Assembly: GCA_032718475.1 (NCBI GenBank)
Contig: JAUCBJ010006882.1
Span: forward strand, 1 to 29,732
Source of the DNA: Nemertoderma westbladi
Taxonomy: Eukaryota; Xenacoelomorpha; Nemertodermatida; Nemertodermatidae
Direction: 5' to 3'
Length of the DNA: 29,732 bases
Shown here: positions 8,384 to 20,700 of the stretch, in pieces
Position numbering within the stretch: position 1 is the stretch's first letter
Layout of the letters: each line of letters opens with the position of its first letter
The notes under the pieces: model-generated
The model's input: the letters and a program-made list of their open reading frames with translations, nothing else
What the model was told of the DNA's origin: nothing
The model's database searches: none
Position numbers and translations under genes: made by a program

Positions 8384-10296
8384 ATTCTTTAGTTGGGGGT
8401 TTACCTTACAGCATTGGCTGCCCCTACTTCCTAACCGTTCTTTATCGGACAGAGGCTCTACACACACTGCAATCCGTTCAGACCTAATAACAGCCAGACA
8501 ACTATCCAGCCTACAAATTATCTAAATAAATATTATACGCTACCCGTACAGACTTACACAAACAAAGTACAGACTAAATGATGGCAGACTACTCTCAAGC
8601 CTAAATAAACTACAGGACATGCAGACTCCGAAATGATTAGGTAGTATGCGTTCTAACCCAGTAGTACGACTTATTCTTTAGATGGGGGTTTACCTTACAG
8701 CTTTGGCTGCCCCTACTTCCTAACCGTTCTTTATCGGACAGATGATCTACACACACTGCAATCCGTTCAGACTTAACAACAATCAGACAACAGCTCAGCC
8801 TACAAATTGTCTGTACAATCTGATCAGGCTTACACGCCTTCTGTTCAATACTGGCCTACAAACAAATAAAACTTGACAGAAATAAGTAAAAATCTCAATA
8901 AAAAACCAGGGCTGCAGTCCCTGATTAATTATTAAGGCCTACCGGTATATAATTATCAAAATCGAATAATACTGCTGTACCTGTACTGTAAGTACCGGTT
9001 CGGGTGATCAGGCAGTCAGGCCTACAGGTTTCCGGTCGACCGGTACTTTCGACTAGATTGCTTACACCGCAATCCAGAAGCAATATCTGTTATTGTTTGC
9101 GCTTTTGAAGACCTTTGACAGTTTAACCTGCCAAAATTAGAATGTCTTTTCGATGATAGATAGTCTTTAGCCTATGACGAGTATTTGATACACTACATTA
9201 GCCGAAGCCAGTCTATGCGCAATCATCCACCCGTTGGATATACCCGGGAGACTGAGTTCGGGGCTTAATGATTGATGGTGTAAGCCTACTGTATTATTCG
9301 ACTGATCGTAATATATAATCTCTGACAAATATTATTCACTTTCGGGAAATATTAACAGTTCCTTTATGACGTGGCGCTCTAAATATGTAAACAGAGTTAT
9401 GACTTAAACCAGACACAACGAAAAGGCTATAGATTCACGTATATGGCACATTCTTTAGGAGATGTTTTGTTATCAGTTACACTCATACACAATGCTGCAC
9501 AATACTGCACACTAATCTGCCGACCTTCACTAAATTTGGTCACGTATAAAGAGAGCAACAGACAATTTATGTTGGGCATATGAAATAGCATTAGATTCAC
9601 TTCAAACCACTCAACATAGGTCGCAATCGTTTATCTGTAACCGGTCTCTCTAACCTTTAGGATATCAAGAAGGTGGGGTGTCTGACTATTGATCAGTATT
9701 CCGATATAATATTTCATCAACCAATATAATGAATAACCAACAGCAAAGGCAGTAATATTAATAATTTATGGATAGTAAATGAGTGAATAGCTCGTGATAA
9801 CAGATATACGTTCTATAATTAAGCCTAATAATGTAAGACTAAAAACTGAAAACACGGAGGTGCCAAAAGCCGGTTCTTAGGCTCTGGGCAAAAACATAAC
9901 ACTGAACTACTGAGTTTCTGTATACACCTCCAACACAGAGACAACAAAACGCTCTGATTGGTCAACCGAACAACGAGAGAACAAAGAAACAAAGAAACGT
10001 CGACGTGGCAATATCAGCTGCTAGCCCTCGTCATGGTAGCGACACTGTTTTCAAGAGTATCTAGCTTATCGCATCACGAGATTGCGGATTATGTCCTCTA
10101 AAGTACAAATACAGTACAAATACATAAGAAATGACTTTTATGTCCTCTAAAACACCAGTACAGCAAGGACACGGCCTTTTTATGCCTGGCAAACCAACTA
10201 CAGAGTACTTTAAGGGAAAATAACCGGTTAATGACGCAAAAGCTTTTACAAAGACGCACGTCTTGTAGGGGAAATGCGGGTGATATTTATTCGGTT
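8384..10296. other. Non-coding AT-rich region right of gypsy A
   Basis: It starts with the gypsy A target duplication ATTCT (8384-8388), the right half of tandem unit A (8389-8522), then the complete unit B (8523-8813). Beyond that is AT-rich sequence with more CCGGTA-type motifs (8940-9050). A short direct repeat TATGTCCTCTAAA lies at about 10089 and 10139. No RNA gene or coding region is recognisable. Confidence 0.6.
8523..8813. repeat. Tandem-duplication unit B, uninterrupted (~290 bp)
   Basis: It repeats 4208-4358 joined to 8389-8522 with scattered substitutions. It begins near TAAATAAATATTA, includes the intact CTTATTCTTTAG target site, then GGGGGTTTACCTTACAGC, and ends near CAGCCTACAAATTGTC. 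The origin of the unit is not recognised; an LTR or satellite piece is possible. Confidence 0.85.
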
Positions 10297-10605
10297 TTAC
10301 AATGTTTCTCTCAAGAATTCCAAATATACATTGGAGTTACCGCGTTTATCAGGTTCTTTAACGTCTTCTCTTTCGAGTCGATTTCGAATAGAATTTTCGC
10401 ATTCGATTTTCAGTTTATCGTTCCGACTCCGCTGGGTAGGATATTTAAATAGGGTCATTTCCCTTTCGGTGTCGACATCGTCCGTATCGTGTAAATCGAT
10501 AGGATGACCAGTAGTTAAGAAGTCCATATGCGTACCATTACGATGCGTATAGCGAGCATTGAATTTTCGATAGTCCAATTCATGAGTGAGTTGCTCCTGG
10601 GACAT
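10297..10605 (-). CDS. Unrecognised small open reading frame, 102 aa
   Basis: An ATG at 10605 (MSQEQLTHELDYRKFNARYT) opens a 102-residue, highly charged frame with no membrane segment and no motif I recognise. It lies alone between AT-rich non-coding stretches. The composition, rich in Asp, Glu, Arg and Asn, is more protein-like than most frames here. It could be an exon, a relic of another element, or chance. Nothing nearby supports expression. Confidence 0.25.
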   Translation of the reverse strand: MSQEQLTHELDYRKFNARYTHRNGTHMDFLTTGHPIDLHDTDDVDTEREMTLFKYPTQRSRNDKLKIECENSIRNRLEREDVKEPDKRGNSNVYLEFLRETL

Positions 10606-10867
10606 TCATTTAATAGTAATTCTTTAATTGTCAATATTCCTCTTTATACATGATTTTATGAATTTTATCGGCTATTGACTATATATTGGAGATTCTCGCA
10701 CACTAATATACTTAATAGGGTGAATCTCCGCTCCCATGATCTATTAATTAATGGAATTTTGGGAATGTTACAAATTGTATAAAAATGACAATTTATCAAA
10801 TTCATTAAAAGATATGAATTTAAATTTATTCCCGTAAATTTTATTATTTAATATTAAATAGACACAA

Positions 10868-10970
10868 TTTTATTCCAGAGCATGTCTGGGAACTAGGATC
10901 CTGAATTCTAGGAAATTTGTCCTTTTAAGAGTATCGGTAAGTGCTACGATATCTTAATCGACTAGAATTT
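10868..10970. repeat. Direct repeat, first copy (~105 bp)
   Basis: It matches 11099-11200 at a spacing of about 230 bp. Shared blocks are TTATTCCAGA.CATGTCTGG, CTTTTAAG.ATATCGGT-like, and GATATCTTAATCGACTAGAA. Weaker similarity (TTTAACAGATTT) continues after the block. Confidence 0.75.
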
Positions 10971-11098
10971 TAAAGGATCTAAATTTTAACAGATTTTGAT
11001 TTATAGATTTTCTAGAGTTAACTTGTAAGTATTTACTCTATTGTATTTGTTTGACAGATTTTACAAATATTAATAGTTAATATTTAAGATGGGCACCG

Positions 11099-11200
11099 GT
11101 TTATTCCAGAACATGTCTGGGGACGTTAACCACTGATTCTAGAATTTTGTCTTTTAAGTATATCGGTGGGTGCCGCGATATCTTAATCGACTAGAATTAC
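11099..11200. repeat. Direct repeat, second copy (~105 bp)
   Basis: Partner of 10868-10970, with substitutions and small gaps. The pair suggests a degenerate tandem repeat of ~230 bp, perhaps inside a decayed LTR. Confidence 0.75.
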
Positions 11201-11749
11201 AGATGGTCAAAGGGTTTAACAGATTTATTTTGCGTTTTACGCTACTGTTAAAGGAACATCACACTACTATATGCATTATTTAATATACGGTATGAGAGCA
11301 ATATTGCAAGAAACAATGTCAGTGAGAAGAGGCAAGTCGTTTCCAAGGTCTACCCAGAGCTTGGTTTAGCCGAGACACGAGGATCTGAATTTTGCATTCC
11401 GAATACTCTACTTACCAATAATACTTGAATATAGTAGGAGCTTTATTGTACTTTAATAAGTACGGACATTTCATCTTACTGTAGTCACGTATTTATAATA
11501 TGATACAGACAGTAAGGAAAGAGAAAAATAATTATTTCTCGCCGTCGCACTAAATATATAATATAATATAAGTAAGTAATATACACTAATATATTGCACT
11601 AATCTACTAAATAATCGCTAAAATAACATTCTACTAAATAAAATTAAAGAAAACGATTATAATAAAAGTACATAATAATACATACATAAATATAAAAATA
11701 ATAAAGACAGATATAAAATAATATAGTCACACACCCACTCCAGATGCTG

Positions 11750-14700
11750 TTACGTTGGGGAGTCCCTAGATGTTTGTTGGATTAGGGAGGTGGTCGTGGG
11801 AAGAGTATCTTGCCTTCCATAGTTTCCGGAGAGTTCTCTGTCTCTTTCCAGTAAACATAAACGACCAACTGGGCGGTTGAGTTGCTGCGTCTCGAAGACA
11901 ATTCCCGGTTTCTTAAAGTTACGTCGCATGACGACGAGTTCTACCGATCGCACCAAACCATCATCCGAGATATGAGTCTCGATGATACGACCTGTCTGCC
12001 ACCGCTTACGTGGAAGATCTGAATCCACAATAAGGACCATGTCTCCGGCGCTGACGTTTTCTTGCTGCGCAAACCACTTAGTTCGAAGTTGTAGCGTAGG
12101 CAGATAATGTTTTTCGAAATGGTCAGCGAAACGACGGGATAACAACTGCATAAGTTGCCAAGTTTGCCGGCAGTATTCGTCTCCATCCGTGATTTCCGAT
12201 CGTGGGAGCATGGCTACAGGTTTCTTCAGTAGGAAGTGCGCGGGTGTTAGCGCTTCCAGGGAATCGGGACTCGATGAGACTGGCATAAGCGGTCTCTCGT
12301 TGAGATAGGCAGCGATTTCCTCCATTAACGTCCGCAAAAGTTCGTCGGTGAGATACGCGCGGCACGGCACTATAAAGTGAAATGCGGTCTTCACGCTCCT
12401 GATTAATCTTTCCCAACTTCCTCCCCACCAAGGGCCGTCGGCGGCGTTGAAGGTCCAGCTAGACGCTGTTACCCTTAGCTGATCGTCCACCTGTCTTTGG
12501 TTCCAATCTTTGACGTAAGCCTTGATTTCATTGTTGGCGCCAATGAAGTTCGTTCCCTTATCAGATCTCATCGTGTTACTAGTTCCAAAGCGAGCGATCT
12601 GTCGGCGTAAGCTCAATAGGAAGCTATTGGTAGATAAATCGTTCACCATATCGAGATGGATAGCTCTACAAGTCATACAGACAAAGATGACACACCATCT
12701 CTTGACTATAGTCCTAGCACGATATACTTCAATAGGGCCAAATAAATCCACACCGGTATTTGTGAAGGGAGGTTCATAGAAGCTTACTCGTTCCCTAGGT
12801 AATTCTGCCTCTCGCTGTGTTAAAGGCCTACTGAATGCTTTCCTACAGGGTATGCAGTTCCTAAGATCTTGGTTCAGAGCTCTACGGGGTTTATGAAAAT
12901 AATAGCGAGTTCGAATTTCGCTAAGAACTCGTTCTCTACCAGCATGATAAAGCTTACTGTGAACATCTACAATCATCTTGATTTGTATTTCAAGATTTCT
13001 AATGAGTATGGGAAACTTAGTGTCAAAGGATAATGGAGCATTAGTTAGTTTTCCTCCAACGCGTATTAACCCATCTATCATTGTGCTAGAGAAACGATCC
13101 CTCAAGCACATCTGTGGATTTCTCAACAACAGGAAATACTTATCGGAATCCTCATAGCATTGCAGGAGTTTCAGTATCTGCTTATTGGTTTCTTCATGCT
13201 CCTGGTAGCTGATCTTCCCCTTCAGGAATCTGTCTGATATCTTGTATTTGGGAAGATCTTTAACAACATGGACCTGCGCAGATGTCAGTGGAGCGGTATC
13301 ACTAGCGGTCTTCGTCCTGGAGTTGTGATGATGAAAACATCGCTTTAAATATGTAACGGCCTTACAAAGCCCATTCCATGAGCTATAGTGATGTATCGCA
13401 CTCTGCAGGAGTGGTGAGAGTCCCTGCGAGACGTCTGGCGTTCCAGATTTCCAATCTCTCTCTCTGATTTCCACAACAGACTTATTTGTGGCGGGGGATT
13501 GTGGATCCAAAGCATCATCTCCGGAAACGTGTAGTACAGACAGATCTATCGCGGGTTTAAATAACTTCGATTTACTTGTCCGGGTTTTAGGTTTGACTTT
13601 CTCCGCTCTCTTGGCTTGTCTAATCTCAGCCGTGGTAAGATGAGGAGGCCATTCATCCTCTTCCTTGCTTAGGAAGTCGGGTCCACCTAACCAGTCTGGA
13701 GTATCTATCAGTTCCTGTGGAGTGGCTCCTCTGGAGGCGATGTCGGCTGGATTAATCGTCCCGGGGCAATGTCTCCATTGATCTATCTTCGTACGACTAA
13801 GTATAATGGCTACTCTGTTGGTAACGAAGACGCTGAACTGACAAACTTCATTGGTTATATACTCCAACACGAGTAAAGCATCGGTCCAATAGACAGTTTT
13901 CTCCAGTGGATAGTCGATCTGTTCTGTTACATTCCGGCTGATGGCTGTAGCGTATAGAGCCGCTTTTAACTCCGCTCGAGGAACTTTCAACTTGTTGTTT
14001 ATCAAGGCCTTAGAGGTAACCAAGGCGACCTTAATTCCATCCGGAGTTTCAACCCTCAGGTAGGCTACTATACCTATTCCCATATCACTGGCGTCTCCAA
14101 ATACATGGAGTTGATAGGAATACGTGGGGAGAACATGACCAAAATAAGAACGGGAAATCGTAAAATTCTCGATGGATGGTAAAGAATCTTCCCATTTCAT
14201 CCACTTCTTTAATAGTTCTCCCTTAAGTGGATCGTCCCACGAGTGGTTTTCAAGCCACATTTGTTGTACTAAACTCCGAGCAATCAATATAACTGGGCTA
14301 ATAAATCCCAATGGATCGAAATAAGTGCTCAGGATACTTAGACAAATCCGTTTAGTCCGAACTGGATTATCTCGCTGCTTTAGCTGGAAAAACAGGATAT
14401 CTCTCTCTGTGTCCCATTTCAAACCAAGCGTCTTGGTTTCTGGAAGATCGTCCTTGATTAGGTCTAGATCTTTAACTCCTTGGTCTTCTACCGGGATCGA
14501 TTCCAGAAACTCACGGGAGTTGCTGGTGAATTTAGTTAATCGAAATCCACCTCTTTTTAAGCACTCTACCGTTCCTTTGGCGACATCAATGGCTTCTTCC
14601 ACCGATGGGAGGGACTTTAAATTGTCGTCCATATATATATCCCGTTTGATGTTGTCAATAACCTCTTTAGAGAAGGCGTCCCGGTTGTCATCAGCAGTGG

Positions 14701-15000
14701 TACGCACTATTGAGCACGCGTTTGAGGGGCTCGAGAAGATCCCAAAAGCCTGGATGGTCATCCAGTACTCCACCGGTTTCTGGTTGAGGTCTCCTTCAGG
14801 CCACCACAGAAATCGTAGGCTGTCTCGATCCCTATCCAGCGCTTTAACTTGTAAGAACATGCCTTCTATATCGCAGGCGAAAGCGATTGAATATTGTCGT
14901 AATCTTAAGAGTATTCCCAACAAGGATTGGAGTAAGTTGGGTCCTGGCAACAACTCGGAGTTGAGGGATTGGCCCATGTAGAGGGCGGAGCCGTCAAATA
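11750..15000 (-). pseudogene. pol: BEL copy 2 pol: RT, RNase H, integrase
   Basis: About 1080 residues, open to the stop at 11750, but separated from the upstream gene by a one-base deletion near 15003. Counting from the residue coded at 14977: RT catalytic D36 (FACDIEGMF) and YMDD at 115-118; RNase H-like GDASDMG (D295), E336 and D366; an integrase zinc region (HSKLYHAGRERV ... CIPC); the integrase core with VDLFGP, RSDKGTNF and GGSWERL for D, D, E; and a C-terminal BEL-specific segment (DUF5641-like; MVLIVDSDLPRKRW). The order and motifs are BEL/Pao. Catalytic residues survive, so decay is by frame breaks rather than loss of domains. Confidence 0.92.
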
Positions 15001-16455
15001 CTACCGGACTTCGTTGGGTTTACTGGGTTTGGGAACGTAATGATGTGTTAAATAGTACGTTCTCTCAGTTATGGGTTTTCCTTCCGGTACTCGCTCCGCA
15101 TATCCCTTGTCAATGAATTTCTTCAGCTGTGTCTTGTACATCTCTTTAGCTGAAGCATTTGCCGTAAGGCGTCGATGTAATTGCGCGATTCTTTTCTCCG
15201 CCAAGGGTCGGTTGTTTATAAAATTAGGTTCTCGCCATCGGAAAGGCAGACCAATCTCATATCTACCTTGATCTTTAAGAAAACGTGTAGTTGTTTCCTG
15301 TATCTGCTTGGCTCTTTCTTCTTCTACCGATAGGGCCTTATCGTAGGAATTGGGCTCTACAGCCTCTTGAGTAAAGAATCGTACGGCGTGTTCATCACGA
15401 GTCTTCGCGTTGTAGCGATCTATCACTTCATTCAGTTCGCCGTTGTAGTCGACTTGTTCTGCTGGATGAATGAGGTGACATAGGTTCACTTGGTTTTGCC
15501 AAGTTTCATTTTCCGTAAGGAGGTCGATGGTATTCTCCTCGTCGAAGAGTTGGTGGATATCGTCATTATCTGAGGAGTATGGTGTTCCCTCAGTTGGGTC
15601 GTCTCCCTCACTGATCTCCTCATCCCATTCACTCACCTGGTAGACCCGTTCTTTGGGTAGCCTTTCCATGAGAGTTCTACGGGAAGGTCCAGTAAAGTAC
15701 CAACCTACTCTAGTTCTTCCCGCATAGGTTTGCAGTGGTTGCGGTTGAGCAGGCCATTTCTCCAATGTCTCAAGCGCCTCATGCGCATTTTGGCCGATGA
15801 GTATTTGCACTCCCGGGTAGTCTGTGTTGAATCTAGGTATCTTATGCTGCTGGGTGAAATCGTCCTCATCCCAGTTATAAGGTTCCACTTGGCTGGTAGC
15901 GAAGTTCTTTATCGCCACCATTTTTACTGACCTTATACTGTGTTCTCCTAGTTCATCCTGGGGGGTGGACAACGCGCCTACATAGTAATCTGTAGTTACT
16001 GTAGATTTCCAAACCTGCATAATTCCTGACATGTTCAACTTAGTTCGGAACTTGGGTTGTCCAACAAAGATGTCTTCGGCTAGTTCTTTGTCGATGAATG
16101 TTCCTGTGCTGCCGGAGTCAAGGAGGGCGTTCACTATATAGCTCTTGTCTGGCCCGTGGACTCTCAACTGCACTACGGGAAATTCTCGGATTCCTACGTT
16201 GGAAGTTGGTGCTTTCCAAGATGGTTGTCGGACAGGAGTAGTTAGGGGGAGCTCACTATCGGTTTCTTTCTCATACGTAAGTGCTCGATACACTGCGGTA
16301 TTTATTAGGTAACAGGATTCGTTTTCGTTGGAGAATTCATCCGTATAGAATCCTTCCATCTCAGAACTTTGGTCAGTGTCGTTCACATCACTGAATTGGA
16401 CATGTAATTCGGACTCACTTACCTGACTCGGGCTGTTTCTTTCGAATTCAGTGTG
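15001..16455 (-). pseudogene. BEL copy 2 protease and N-terminal RT region
   Basis: About 460 residues in the same frame as the gag pieces to its right. It holds a retropepsin-like site LLDSGSTGTFI, an A17-type region, then the thumb-side approach to RT (KKFIDKGYAERVP ... HHYVPKP). The frame stops at TAG 15001-15003, where the conserved RT strand continues one base out of frame in the next segment. That indicates a single-base deletion, not a natural end. The right boundary is the TAG at 16456. Confidence 0.9.
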
Positions 16456-17454
16456 CTACAAGATATGATGTTTCGCGCCGCACTTAGCACACCTAGCATC
16501 TGAGTAACAGGTTCGCCGTTGGTGTCCTTGTCTGAGGCAATTATAACACAACCGCTTATCCCACATGACTTCACGTCTATCTTTTAGTGATTTCTTTAAA
16601 AATTCATCACACACACTCAAACGGTGGGGCCCGTCGCACAGTGCACATTTCGGTTTGATGTTACTTACTTTACATTGGGTAACGTTGTGCACACTTGTTC
16701 TTTCCTCGGGCTTTCTTCCGTGAACTCTCTTAGGAGACGTAGGAGGAGTTTTTGTTACCTGTTCTCTCCTGTCACTAGTTCGAGACTTAAATTTACTTAC
16801 GTCTTTAGTTGATTTGTTGACATAGTAAGATCAGATAATCTTCCTGTTGCCCTCCTCTTGAGAGGCCTGGCTTTCACCGTCGTCTGTATAACACACTGGT
16901 GTTACCTTTCTCCTAGAAACGGGTTTCTCACTCACCTTATTTTCCGGTGTCTTCTCCCTGGACTGCTTTAGGAGCTGTAATTTTACCTCTCCATCTAAGA
17001 ATGACATGAGATCAGCCATGGTAGGGTCTCTTCGTTGTTGTTCCATCATATATAAGACTTTCTTGTCCCAGCGTGTACCTACTCCACCCTTTGGCAAAGT
17101 AGATGCTACGGCTCCAATAACCATAGAACTCTGATATTCATGAGACTTACCTAGCCAATCTAATTGTCTACAGATCTCCTGAATCTCATCGGAAAACTCT
17201 ATAATCCCGCTGCTAATGAACTTTCTGGGCGCTACCAATTTTGCATACAAATACCTAGCTATGTTATTCCTATTACCATACCTGATGTTTAGTGTATTCC
17301 AAACTTGTCTTAATCCATCTGGATGTCCAATAAACTTTAACGCCATTAACTTGGGAGATCCTTCCAAGCACTCGATGAGGAATCTAAGTTTCTCTCCATT
17401 AGATAGCACAGAGTTCTGTATGTTATCTTTATAATATTCATTAAAAGGTAACCA
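16456..17454 (-). pseudogene. gag: BEL copy 2 gag domain and zinc knuckles
   Basis: It matches copy 1 over 16976-17454 at a fixed offset with about 21 substitutions and no gap. It encodes the Pao-type gag domain (LPFNEYYKDNIQ ... ), a Lys/Arg-rich linker, then zinc-binding motifs CALCDGPH, CYNCLRQGH and CAKCGAKHH. Two in-frame stops break it: TGA at 16831-16833 and TAG at 16456-16458. The reading frame continues past both, so they are nonsense changes. The left half of the gene meets the LINE at 17455. Confidence 0.9.
17450..17454. repeat. Target-site duplication AACCA, left of the LINE
   Basis: AACCA here and at 24885-24889 flank the LINE. BEL copy 1 has a single GGTAACCATTTC at 472-483, the empty site. 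Confidence 0.92.
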
Positions 17455-17468
17455 ATTCAATTCAATTC
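17454..17468 (-). repeat. LINE 3' tail, three AATTC units (GAATT on the minus strand)
   Basis: Three AATTC units in a row form the 3' end; the first A overlaps the target duplication. Short simple-repeat tails instead of poly(A) are known in several LINE clades. Confidence 0.75.
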
Positions 17469-17791
17469 TGTTTAATCATTTAAAATGACATTGATGACGC
17501 ACACATAAATAAAAATGGCGCAGATGCCATATAATAAAATAAGAGATAACACAGTTAATTTAAAATATGTCGTATCGGGACGATCAGTAAAACGTGGAAT
17601 AGCTGTTGAATATAAACAAAACACGTAATTAATGCACCGACTCCACCGACAGGTAAGATTACACGACACCCCACCTCCAATGGACAGTCAAACAAGACAG
17701 AGCTTTGACAATTTAGTTATGAGTTGGTTACTATCGGCGCAGATTGAAGGAAAAAATATATAGTACAATACGGCTATACGTCTGCAATGGG
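17469..17791 (-). other. LINE 3' untranslated region
   Basis: About 320 bases between the ORF2 stop and the tail, AT-rich, with no convincing gene. A 65-codon open frame here (17472-17669) shows no family resemblance. Confidence 0.6.
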
Positions 17792-20700
17792 TTAAATTAT
17801 GTTGAAATATCGTAAGATTCGGTCGTGTCTCGCAGTGAAGGAGGATTGAGGAGAGCTGTAGCAGCTTTCTATGAAGTCCCTTTTTGACCGTTCTGTGACA
17901 GTTAGTGACCCTCCCTCTAGTCTCGATAACAGGGCGTGTTTGCTGTAAGTATAGGTAAGTATGGATGACATGTCCGGCATAGGGAAGTATACACAGGATT
18001 TAGAGTATGAGCTTGCAAGGCCAGCATACGAGCATATGACAGCTGAATTGGTGAGAATTGCAGTTCTCAAGATGGGCTGTAGGATCATGTTCGGGCATGT
18101 TGTACATCTCAATATGGTGCCAATTGCTGCCCTGAAGGCTTCTGTTGATATCGGACGACAGTTGAGGAGGCTGTATACTATTTGATTGCTCGCGTATGTT
18201 CCTAAATGGAGAATTCCACGCAGCGCTTTACGATAATAAATGTCCAGCTGTGCTGCCTCGGACTGAGACAGAGACCCAATGATGAATTTCATTGAATAAG
18301 TTAGTATTGGAACTGCAATCGAATTCCACATATGACCCAGTGTCTTTGTGCCAAGCCAACGCACAGTCCAGCTGTTCCTGTGGAAGGTGTCCGCTACCGA
18401 AGCAATAGTGCGTATGCAGAATCCTAAGTTGTTCCCTTCGGGGGTGAATTTGTAGCCGAGAAAGGTCATGGACTGTTCGGAAGGTATTAGATTGCCGTTT
18501 GCTGTTAGAAATGTTGGGGTCTCCTTTGAGCTGTGGCCCTGACCGGGAAAGAAGGTCCACTTCGTTTTGCTGCTTTGAATGTCAAGGTCTACGTCTTTTA
18601 GTTCGTTGGTAATGATATTGATTAGCTGTTCCACCTCTAGTGTTGATTTGGCTGTAATTAGAATATCGTCAGCAAATGCTACGACGCCTAGCCATATGTC
18701 GTTGATCCTAAATCCGTACCCTTTATTGTCTATCGCCCGCAGAGCGTCCCCTGTGTATAAGTTAAAGAGCAGCGGAGAGAGTAGGGAGCCCTGTTTGACT
18801 CCTTTTGACATGGGAATACCGACCAGTTCTATGATAGGGCCAAATTTTAGATGCGCCACTGTACAGGTGTAGTACGCCAGTAGGGATAGGCAAATGTGTG
18901 GGTTCAAAATATCTTTAAGCTTCTCGAAGAGGATCACGAAATTCACATTGTCAAAAGCGGCGGTTATGTCGAGCTGACACATGTAGATTGATTCCCCGGA
19001 TGTTCGCTGATGCTCTATGCATTCGAGAATGGCTCCTAGCAGTAGGTCTGGGCCGATCCTCTGTTGGTATGCAAACTGGTTTGGCGGCACCAGTTGTTTA
19101 GAGGTGATAAATTCGTGGAGAACGATAGCCTCAAACATCTTGGCGAAAATACTGACAGTGGCAATTGGCCGGTACGAGGGGCATAGGAGTGGATTTCGGC
19201 CCTTTCCTTTGTACAAGTGGGTAATTATTGTTTCTCCGAAGAGCTTGGGGACTTCTCCTAGTATAAAGCAGGCATTGATTATGTTTGCTAGAATTGGACA
19301 TATGAGGTCTGCATCAAGGATGATGAATTGTTCTACGACAAGGGATGCTATGTCAGGGGCCTTGCCTTTTGATAGATGTGAAAGTGCCTTCCAAACCATT
19401 GAGGGAGATACTGTTGGGATGTCTGCTGATTTGCATTTCTCTCTAAGTTCCTGCTGCAGTCTCCGTACCTGGGGATCTGTATCCTTGTTTGCCAGATGTT
19501 CATCATTGAGTTTGTCTCTAATATTCTCCTGGACACTTGATGGTGGAATTATGGATGATTTGTTTTTGAATTTATCCCAGAAATGTTTCGGATCTTTGTG
19601 AAGGAGAGTTGAGTTCCTATGGACGTCGTTTGCAACTAAGTTGTGGGAGAGCCAGTTTTTAAGCCGTCGCACTGAGCGTCGTGACTCTTTGAATGCGCCT
19701 TTCAGAACACTATCGCTGTCCTTGTCCTGCTTGCACCACATCTTATAAAGCTCCTTAGTTGTTTTAGACCTTTCCTGAAGAATAGTCGACCGTATTCTAA
19801 TGTTTTTGGAGAGCTTGAATTTCTTGCGTAAAGGCAGTGTGGATACTGCAGACTGGAAGATGATATCCTGAAGGCTGTTGGAATATTCATCCAGGTTTGT
19901 GTAGGTCCATTCGGTGATGGGCACTCTTGACTTAGCCTGCAGTTCTTGAATACCTTCACCAACGAGCCTGTTGTACGTAATGACATTGTCCGCTGAGACC
20001 TTGTCCCATGCGAATTTAGTTAAGTGTACGCTTTTCCTTGTGGTGTTGTTGTCTAAAGTGGGTGGGACTTGTATGTCAAAGTTTACAAGAACTGGAACAT
20101 GATCGGAGGAATTGTTAATGGGATCTGATTCGAGTATCTTGCCATGTGTGACCATTTCAATGCCATGGGTCATATCAGTTAAAACGTGGTCTATATAGGA
20201 GCTGCCATTTCCACGAAAAGTTATAGAAAAGTTATAGGGACCTGTAAATTTCGATGATGTGTCAGCAGCGCAGAGATTATTTGAGTGTAGAAAGTTATTA
20301 AGTTGAGTCCCTCTTGGGGTGGCACTGTGTCTCTGAAATCGTGGTCCTTGTAGGGGGCCAAGATCGCCATTGGTGTCACAGAGAATGATTGGTGTGGCAT
20401 TGAGGTTTGCCTCGAGTATTCCCTCCAACCTTCCAAGGAAATCATTGTATATAGATGAATCTTTGCTGATGTCAGGGGCATAACATGAAAGGATCAGTAG
20501 TGGGTTACTCTGCCCATGCAAACTCCCTCTGATTCCTACAATATCGTCGCCAGAGTGGATAGGGGAAATGTCTTTGAGTAGGTCAGCCTGGTACCAGAGC
20601 GCTACGCCACCTGCACCACGCCGCCTGTTTGGGTTTACCATCAAATGTGATATTGAGTATTCGCAGTCAAATTTGTTGTGTAGGTTGTTGAGTAGCACCT

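Larger units (their letters stand above)
10606..11749. other. Non-coding AT-rich region, expected 3' LTR of BEL copy 2
   Basis: This 1.1-kb stretch has no supported gene. The right edge (about 11734-11749) has a purine-rich GGAGTGGG on the minus strand followed by TGTG, which would fit a BEL polypurine tract and LTR start, so the 3' LTR of BEL copy 2 should extend leftward from there. Its other end cannot be fixed without a second LTR. A repeated pair lies at 10868 and 11099, and 11500-11730 is very A/T-rich. Confidence 0.5.

Noticed and set aside
8900-8925. CAGGG...CCCTG hairpin as an RNA gene or terminator
   Set aside because: Short imperfect palindrome in AT-rich DNA with no other support.
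14325-14981. Plus-strand 218-residue ORF
   Set aside because: Antisense to BEL RT, which carries clear catalytic motifs on the minus strand.
17472-17669. 65-residue ORF in the LINE 3' end
   Set aside because: Low-complexity AT-rich 3' untranslated DNA, no motif.
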